Shown piece by piece: positions 1 through 3,935 of a DNA stretch of 5,736 bases (position 1 is the first letter of the stretch; every line of letters begins with the position of its first letter). A program made the position numbers and the translations under genes. The DNA is from Betaproteobacteria bacterium (GTDB taxonomy: Bacteria; Pseudomonadota; Gammaproteobacteria; Burkholderiales; Rhodocyclaceae): assembly GCA_020047725.1 (NCBI GenBank), contig JAIFNM010000016.1:1-5736 (forward strand), written 5' to 3'. The notes under the pieces were generated by a model. It was not told where the DNA came from, did no database searches, and worked only from the letters and a program-made list of their open reading frames with translations.

Positions 1-255
1 CGAACCGGCATCGCCAACTGCGAAATGATGCTCGCCAACATGAGGGAAGGCGGCCTGATTTCCGAGCATGATTATCTCGTCGCAAAATACGCGGCGACGG
101 CGCTGTGTGGCGGTGATGTTGAAACGGGTTCGCTGGTCGACGAAGAATGGTTGCAGACGGTTGAACGCAAGCTTTTCCTCGCGTTGCTGAAGACCGAGAA
201 GACCCGGCAACGCATCCAGCACACGTTGGATACCGGCAAGCCGCTTAGAAACTAA
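1..255 (+). CDS. 3-hydroxyacyl-CoA dehydrogenase / enoyl-CoA hydratase, C-terminal end (partial)
   Basis: The frame is open from base 1 and ends at TAA 253-255, so only the last 84 residues are present. The tail carries a helical stretch and ends in LLKTEKTRQRIQHTLDTGKPLRN-type sequence (residues about 62-84). This is the ending I associate with the large (about 800-residue) fused 3-hydroxyacyl-CoA dehydrogenase/enoyl-CoA hydratase proteins of Betaproteobacteria, which resemble Bacillus FadN. Such enzymes hydrate enoyl-CoA and oxidise the 3-hydroxyacyl-CoA with NAD in the cytoplasm during beta-oxidation. No catalytic residue lies in this fragment, so the assignment rests on the tail and on the thiolase gene directly downstream, which would catalyse the next step. 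An internal ATG at 25 is not the true start. The family call is recognition from memory; the pathway role is inferred from context. Confidence 0.72.
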   Translation, partial: RTGIANCEMMLANMREGGLISEHDYLVAKYAATALCGGDVETGSLVDEEWLQTVERKLFLALLKTEKTRQRIQHTLDTGKPLRN

Positions 256-260
256 GGGCA

Positions 261-340
261 AACCACCAAGACACCAAGATCACCAAGCCAGCACCAAGAA
301 TTATTTTGTGTAACTTGGTGATCTTGGTGCCTTGGTGGTT
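261..340. repeat. CACCAAG-type inverted repeat (27-bp arms)
   Basis: The left arm (261-287) and right arm (314-340) are reverse complements at 26 of 27 positions; the only mismatch is A271 opposite C330. They flank a 26-nt AT-richer loop (288-313). The left half contains four copies of the heptamer CACCAAG, at 264-270, 272-278, 281-287 and 292-298. The element begins 5 bp after the stop of the upstream gene and ends 18 bp before the thiolase ATG. Transcribed, it would form a very stable stem-loop inside the beta-oxidation mRNA. I see no U-tract after the stem, so it is not a classical terminator. Similar ACCAAG-rich palindromes occur between genes in environmental bacteria as I recall; this was not checked. 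It is most likely a non-autonomous interspersed repeat. Confidence 0.9.
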
Positions 341-358
341 CAAGATTTTCGGGCTTAT

Positions 359-1561
359 ATGAGCAAACAGATTCAGGATGCCTATATTGTCGCCGCCACG
401 CGTTTGCCGATAGGCCGGCGCAAGGGGATGTTCGGCCACGTGCGACCGGACGACATGCTGGCGCACGCCATAAGCTCAGTCATGGAGCAGGTGCCGTGGC
501 TTGATCCAGTGCTGATCGGCGATGTCGTCGTCGGTTGTGCCATGCCCGAGGCCGAGCAGGGCATGAACGTCGCGCGTATCGGCCTGCTGCTGGCCGCGTT
601 GCCGAACAGCGTGCCAGGCATCACCATTAACCGTTTCTGCGCATCCGGACTGCAGGCTGTAGCCGATGCTGCGGCGCGAATCCGCCTCGGCGAGGCCGAC
701 GTGATGATCGCGGCAGGCACCGAAAGCATGTCGCTGATGAATCAGATGATGGGCAACAAGATCGCTATCAATCCGGCGCTGTTCGAGCGGGAAGAGAACT
801 ACGCCATCGCTTTCGGCATGGGGCTGACCGCCGAGAAGGTCGCCGAACGGTGGAAGATTTCGCGTGAGGATCAGGATGCCTTTGCCGTCGCTTCCCACCA
901 TAAGGCGCTGGCGGCGCTTGCGGCCGGGTATTTCAAGGCGGAAATTTCGCCTTACGCGATCAAGACACGTACCCCAGACCTTCAAACCGGCCTGGTTGCG
1001 ATCAAAGAGTATCTGGCCGATACCGACGAAGGGCCGCGTCCCGATAGTTCGCTGGAGAAATTGGCCAAGCTCAAGCCGGTGTTCGCCGCGCGCGGTTCGG
1101 TGACGGCCGGCAACAGTTCGCAGATGTCCGATGGCGCAGCCGCCGTGCTGCTCGTTTCGGAAAAGATACTCAAACAGTTCAATCTCAAGCCACTAGCACG
1201 CTTTGCAGGGTTCTCGGTCGCTGGCGTGCCACCCGAAATCATGGGCATCGGCCCGGTTGAGGCCATTCCGCGGGTGCTCAAACTGGCCGGGATCAGCCAG
1301 CAGGATGTCGACTGGTTCGAGCTCAACGAAGCCTTCGCCGCACAATCGCTGGCCGTGATGCGCATGCTGGAGCTCGATCCGGCCAGAGTCAATCCGCTTG
1401 GTGGTGCGATCGCCCTTGGGCATCCGCTCGGTGCGACAGGCACCATCCGCACGGCCACCCTGGTGCATGGTTTGCAGCGCACCCGGCAGCGCTACGGGAT
1501 GGTCACCATGTGCATCGGCACCGGCATGGGTGCGGCCGGCTTGTTTGAGGCGTTGCTCTGA
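359..1561 (+). CDS. fadA: Acetyl-CoA C-acyltransferase (FadA-type thiolase)
   Basis: This 400-residue protein has the full length of the thiolase family. It catalyses CoA-dependent cleavage of 3-ketoacyl-CoA to acetyl-CoA plus a shortened acyl-CoA, the last step of each beta-oxidation cycle, in the cytoplasm. The nucleophilic Cys94 lies in NRFCASGLQA. The NEAF motif is at 323-326, His355 is in GHPLGATG, and the second catalytic Cys385 is in CIGTGMGAAG, so every expected active-site residue is present. ATG 359 is chosen because MSKQIQDAYIVAATRLPIG is a normal thiolase beginning. An in-frame TTG at 332 would add nine residues encoded partly by the repeat. Neither start has a good Shine-Dalgarno sequence. 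A biosynthetic acetoacetyl-CoA thiolase is possible on motifs alone, but the upstream dehydrogenase/hydratase gene favours a degradative role. The gene symbol is by family type, not proven orthology. Confidence 0.95.
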   Translation: MSKQIQDAYIVAATRLPIGRRKGMFGHVRPDDMLAHAISSVMEQVPWLDPVLIGDVVVGCAMPEAEQGMNVARIGLLLAALPNSVPGITINRFCASGLQAVADAAARIRLGEADVMIAAGTESMSLMNQMMGNKIAINPALFEREENYAIAFGMGLTAEKVAERWKISREDQDAFAVASHHKALAALAAGYFKAEISPYAIKTRTPDLQTGLVAIKEYLADTDEGPRPDSSLEKLAKLKPVFAARGSVTAGNSSQMSDGAAAVLLVSEKILKQFNLKPLARFAGFSVAGVPPEIMGIGPVEAIPRVLKLAGISQQDVDWFELNEAFAAQSLAVMRMLELDPARVNPLGGAIALGHPLGATGTIRTATLVHGLQRTRQRYGMVTMCIGTGMGAAGLFEALL

Positions 1562-1583
1562 AAGCCGCATAAAATGGCGCTCT

Positions 1584-1670
1584 ACGGAGTATGTTCCGCG
1601 AGATCCGCATGAACATTGGCCTTGGCGGCATCGATTCTGAAGATGCCCGTATTTACTCCGTTACAGGCCA
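1584..1670 (+). other. Candidate structured RNA or gene remnant between the thiolase and DUF2802 genes
   Basis: The stretch 1562-1828 has no confident gene. Its first part shows nested complementarity. An 8-bp closing helix pairs 1584-1591 with 1654-1661. A hairpin pairs 1591-1596 with 1611-1616 and continues as GCG/CGC at 1598-1600/1606-1608. A second hairpin pairs 1627-1632 with 1642-1647. A 6-bp match between 1617-1622 and 1665-1670 would form a pseudoknot. The same DNA has a short open frame, 1591-1680 (29 codons plus stop, beginning MFREIRMNIGLGG), with protein-like composition. Its ATG has GGAG only 1 nt upstream. It could be a folded RNA, a decayed gene or chance. I recognise no known riboswitch class and no known protein. 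Confidence 0.2.
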
Positions 1671-1676
1671 GTTTTC

Positions 1677-1720
1677 GTAGGAACACAGCTTTGCTGCGCG
1701 AAGATCGGCTGGGCTCCTGC
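1677..1720. repeat. REP-like imperfect palindrome
   Basis: The outer ends GTAGGAAC (1677-1684) and GCTCCTGC (1713-1720) pair with one G-T wobble and one mismatch. Inside lies a small hairpin with CAGC (1686-1689) and GCTG (1693-1696) around a TTT loop, followed by GCGCGAAGATCGG. The pattern GTAGGA(G)C, a short hairpin, GCGAA and GCTCCTGCAAC resembles extragenic palindromic (REP-type) elements of Proteobacteria, many of which are mobilised by RAYT-type Y1 transposases. No such transposase gene lies in this window. The element could also slow transcription or stabilise the 3' end of the thiolase transcript, for which no other terminator is visible. The assignment is from pattern memory; only one copy is seen here. 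Confidence 0.5.
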
Positions 1721-1773
1721 AACACTGTTGCCGTGCATGCGTCGTTCTTCGTTTCATTTTGAAGCAGGTGAAA

Positions 1774-1824
1774 AGCCTGTGGAAGTGTCTGGCATAATGA
1801 CGTCCAGACACTTTAACGCAGGCT
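1774..1824 (+). promoter_or_regulatory. Nested dyad with an extended -10 box upstream of the DUF2802 gene
   Basis: The inner arms 1783-1792 (AAGTGTCTGG) and 1804-1813 (CCAGACACTT) are perfect 10-bp reverse complements around an 11-nt centre. The outer arms AGCCTG (1774-1779) and CAGGCT (1819-1824) are a perfect 6-bp pair with almost the same centre of symmetry. The centre holds TGGCATAAT (1790-1798), a good extended -10 element (TGN plus CATAAT); no convincing -35 is seen. As DNA this could be an operator overlapping the promoter. As RNA from an upstream start, the right outer arm contains AGG (1820-1822), the only ribosome-binding-like sequence before ATG 1829, so the hairpin would hide it. 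The symmetry is seen directly; the regulatory role is inferred. Confidence 0.55.
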
Positions 1825-1828
1825 GGTG

Positions 1829-2392
1829 ATGGATCTTGACGCTTTGACAAACTGGAGCTGGCGCGAGGCGCTGATCGCGGTCATCGCGTTGCTGGTGCTC
1901 TATGTTGTCATCGTTTTCTGGCGCATCCGCCGTTTGAAGCGGCAGAAAGCGGCGATCAGCACAACCGACTCGCTTGCCGCCCAGTCTGCGGTGGCAGCCT
2001 ACACAGCGGTGCAGGAGCCGGGGTTGTCCGCGACGCCTGAAGCGCCCGTATTGCTCTCCGAGCCGTCGGAAGCTGCGTTTCCCTGGAACGAGCCACCCCC
2101 GGAAATCCCGGGGCAACGGTTGATCGAATCGCTTGAGCGCGAAATCAAGCAGTTGCGCAAGGAAGTCGGCGGCTTGCGTGCTGAGGTGTTGATCCTGCGG
2201 GAACAGCAACAGCGCGAGATATCGCAGGCAAAAGCTTTCACACAGAGCAGTGTTTCGCCGCTCTACAGTGACGCGATGCAACTGGCGATGCAGGGGAATG
2301 ACGCGGCGACTATTTCTTTGCACTGCGGTATCGCGCGTGCCGAAGCGGAACTGGTGGTGGCACTGGTGCGCAACCGGGATATGCAGGAATAA
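1829..2392 (+). CDS. DUF2802-like single-pass membrane protein
   Basis: This 187-residue protein has a hydrophobic segment at about residues 14-31, then a basic WRIRRLKRQK stretch, which predicts a short periplasmic N-terminus and a cytoplasmic body. A low-complexity Pro/Ala/Glu region follows (about 48-95), then a charged heptad-like coiled coil (about 96-134, LIESLEREIKQLRKEV). The C-terminal domain (about 142-183) has the pattern Y-x-x-A-x-x-L-A-x-x-G, then CGIARAEAELVVAL. I recognise this as a DUF2802-type helical, helix-turn-helix-like domain of unknown function. ATG 1829 is chosen, with AGG 6 nt upstream; GTG 1826 is directly adjacent. The SPOR gene follows after 21 bp, so the two are probably co-transcribed. 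The family call is from pattern recognition; no specific function can be given. Confidence 0.8.
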   Translation: MDLDALTNWSWREALIAVIALLVLYVVIVFWRIRRLKRQKAAISTTDSLAAQSAVAAYTAVQEPGLSATPEAPVLLSEPSEAAFPWNEPPPEIPGQRLIESLEREIKQLRKEVGGLRAEVLILREQQQREISQAKAFTQSSVSPLYSDAMQLAMQGNDAATISLHCGIARAEAELVVALVRNRDMQE

Positions 2393-2413
2393 TTCGAAAC
2401 ACGGGGGGAAAGC

Positions 2414-3134
2414 ATGGCGACAAGCGAGACCAGTAACAAGGACGCATCAGCGGACGTTTCCGACATCAAGCGCAAGCTGGCTTGGCGGATGGGGTTTGCC
2501 GGGCTGATGATCGTTGCCTTGCTCGGTGGGCTGGCCCTGTTCGACTATATGGGCGAGCAAGGCGTTACCGAGTCGAGTGCGCCGCCGCCAACCGGTTCCG
2601 GTTGCCAAAAAAGTGATTACCCAGCCGGTAACGCAGGCCGAAACTGCGCCTGAGGCCCAGAAGGACGAGAAGAAAGTATCCGAGCCGGAGTTGACGTCTG
2701 CCCCAGTGGACAAGTCGGCGCCACGGCTTGACCCGCCGCCGCGCCCGGAAGTGGCGGCGCAGCCCGCCTTGCCACGCGCTTCACAGTCGGCGGCACGGTC
2801 GACCGCCGCATCCAGTCAGCCGGTTCCGTCTGCTCCAGCGAAGCCTGCCGAGGCGAAGGTCGCAGCGCCAGCAGCTATTGCACCGGCGCCGATTCAGCCC
2901 CAAATCCAGGTTCAACCCGCTCCTCCGCGGCTGTTCTCCGGTTACGCATTGCAGGCCGGCGTCTTCGCCGACCCGCGCCGTGCCGAAGAACTGCATGCCC
3001 GCCTGGTACTGGAGGGCATTCCGTCGACCATCGAAGCCCGCGTGCAGGTCGGTCCCTTCAAAAGCAGGGAAGAGGCCGAAGCCGCACGCGTGAAGATGAA
3101 AGCGCTCGGAATCGGCCGTGATGCTGCCGCCTAA
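2414..3134 (+). pseudogene. SPOR-domain envelope protein, split by a frameshift
   Basis: The start ATG 2414 is preceded by a G-rich ribosome-binding-like stretch (2403-2410). The first frame encodes a cytoplasmic tail (residues 1-24), a membrane segment (about 25-44, MGFAGLMIVALLGGLALF) and the start of a linker, then runs into a stop at 2651-2653. The rest lies in the next frame, from about 2592 to TAA 3132-3134. It has a long Pro/Ala-rich periplasmic linker and a C-terminal SPOR domain (composite residues about 172-239, with YALQAGVFAD and VQVGPFKS). Joined, the protein has about 239 residues and normal architecture. SPOR domains bind denuded peptidoglycan glycans, often at the division septum. 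The shift lies within about 2578-2592. The downstream part has no credible start of its own. Either the gene is broken or the sequence has an indel error; the intact reading of both halves points to a recent event or an error. Confidence 0.85.
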
Positions 3135-3139
3135 AGGAG

Positions 3140-3490
3140 CTAAACGCTAGCTTTCGAGGGGGCTTCGTCGAGTTGCTTGCGCAGCCGTTTGGCGAAAACT
3201 CTCATCTCCTTGGCGGCCTGAATGTCGCCTTTTTCTTCGGCGACGCCAAGGCCCCGTTCGTAAGCGTCCAGTGCGGCCTGGATGTCGCCACTTTCAGCCA
3301 GCGACTTGCCCAACAGCTTCCAGGCGGCCGAGTATTTTTCATCGCGGTCGACGGCGTCTCGGAAGCAGGTGGCGGCTTTTGCCGGGTCGCCGGCCTTCAG
3401 CCACTCGTTGCCGAGCGAGTAGCGGAGTAGTGCGCCATCGCGTGGACCGCCGAGCATTTTTTCCAGATTGGCTATAACTGCCGTCATCAT
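3140..3490 (-). CDS. Small tetratricopeptide-repeat protein
   Basis: This 116-residue soluble protein has no signal peptide or membrane segment. Two TPR units are visible, at about residues 20-53 (YSLGNEWLKAGDPAKAATCF) and 54-87 (AWKLLGKSLAESGDIQAALD). Both carry the expected small residues at Gly/Ala positions. A final basic helix at about 88-107 probably caps the array. Such mini-TPR proteins are common in Beta- and Gammaproteobacteria and probably act as protein-binding adaptors; the partner is unknown. ATG at 3490-3488 is preferred over the adjacent ATG at 3487-3485, because AGGAG (complement of 3498-3502) sits 7 nt upstream of it. The 3' end stops 5 bp from the convergent SPOR gene, and the 5' end faces ridA. 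Confidence 0.88.
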   Translation of the reverse strand: MMTAVIANLEKMLGGPRDGALLRYSLGNEWLKAGDPAKAATCFRDAVDRDEKYSAAWKLLGKSLAESGDIQAALDAYERGLGVAEEKGDIQAAKEMRVFAKRLRKQLDEAPSKASV

Positions 3491-3538
3491 TTACTATCTC
3501 CTGACCTGATTTTTCATCGTTAACCGGAGGACAACAAA
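3491..3538. promoter_or_regulatory. ridA: Divergent intergenic region between the TPR gene and ridA
   Basis: This 48-bp gap must hold the translation signals for both genes. AGGAG on the minus strand (3498-3502) serves the TPR gene with 7 nt spacing. GGAGG (3526-3530) serves ridA with 8 nt spacing. Only about 23 bp remain between the two sites, too little for two complete separate promoters. At least one -35/-10 pair must therefore overlap the start of the opposite gene. No clear -35/-10 pair stands out; the only small palindrome is GTTAAC (3519-3524). Promoter location is inference. Confidence 0.45.
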
Positions 3539-3922
3539 ATGAGCAAAACGATCATTTCTACCCCGAACGCTCCAGCCGCCATCGGCACCTATTCGCAAGC
3601 GGTGAAGGTCGGTTACACCGTCTATCTTGCCGGCCAGCTTGGCCTTGACCCGGCAACGATGAAGATGGCAGAGGGTATAGATGCGCAAATCGTCCGTGTA
3701 TTTGAAAACATGGCTGCCGTTGCGGAAGCTGCCGGTGGTTCGCTGGAAGACGTGGTCAAAATCAACGTCTTTCTTACTGATCTCGGCAATTTTGTCAAGT
3801 TCAATGAGCTGATGGCCCAGTACTTTCCTGAACCCTATCCGGCGCGCGCTGTGATCGGTGTCGCTTCGTTGCCGCGCGGTGCGCTGGTCGAGGCTGACGG
3901 GGTTATGGAACTGTCAAAGTAA
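3539..3922 (+). CDS. ridA: RidA family 2-iminobutanoate/2-iminopropanoate deaminase
   Basis: The 127 residues match the usual length and full pattern of the RidA (YjgF/YER057c/UK114) family. RidA hydrolyses reactive enamine/imine intermediates released by PLP enzymes such as threonine dehydratase, to ketoacid and ammonia, protecting cytoplasmic PLP enzymes. It is expected to be a trimer with active sites between subunits. Visible signatures are the N-terminal APAAIGTYSQAV (Tyr18), the AGQ turn at 31-33, KINVFLTDL (74-82), and YPARAVIGVASLP (100-112). Arg103 there corresponds to the essential carboxylate-binding Arg105 of E. coli RidA. Glu118 matches the region of the conserved late Glu. ATG 3539 has a strong GGAGG 8 nt upstream. 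recG begins 13 bp after the stop, so co-transcription is likely. The exact in vivo substrate is inferred from the family. Confidence 0.95.
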   Translation: MSKTIISTPNAPAAIGTYSQAVKVGYTVYLAGQLGLDPATMKMAEGIDAQIVRVFENMAAVAEAAGGSLEDVVKINVFLTDLGNFVKFNELMAQYFPEPYPARAVIGVASLPRGALVEADGVMELSK

Positions 3923-3935
3923 GGCACGCCAGTTA

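Noticed and set aside
264..298. CRISPR-like array of CACCAAG units
   Set aside because: The units are 7 bp with 1-4 nt between them, far too short and close for CRISPR repeats and spacers, and the whole is an inverted repeat with no cas genes nearby.
476..985. Minus-strand open frames inside the thiolase gene
   Set aside because: They overlap a complete thiolase with all catalytic residues; composition and lack of motifs mark them as shadows.
1627..1655. Intrinsic terminator after the thiolase gene (GGCATC/GATGCC hairpin)
   Set aside because: The stem is only 6 bp with a 9-nt loop and is followed by CGTATTTA instead of a T-tract, so it is too weak to call.
1790..1806. Sigma-54 promoter suggested by TGGCA
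   Set aside because: No TTGC-type -12 element lies at the required spacing; the sequence fits an extended -10 better.
1754..2323. Long minus-strand open frame (189 codons) opposite the DUF2802 gene
   Set aside because: It is the antisense shadow of a recognisable gene. Its protein is rich in Arg/Gln/His with no domain pattern, and it would run through the dyad and promoter region.
2250..2507. Plus-strand frame overlapping the end of the DUF2802 gene and the start of the SPOR gene
   Set aside because: It is out of frame with both recognised genes, Arg/Trp-rich and without a ribosome-binding site.
2607..2612. A6 run as a programmed -1 frameshift site in the SPOR gene
   Set aside because: The change of frame needed is in the other direction (+1). 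The coding sense has already switched upstream of the run, since P-V-P-V-A precedes it in the downstream frame.
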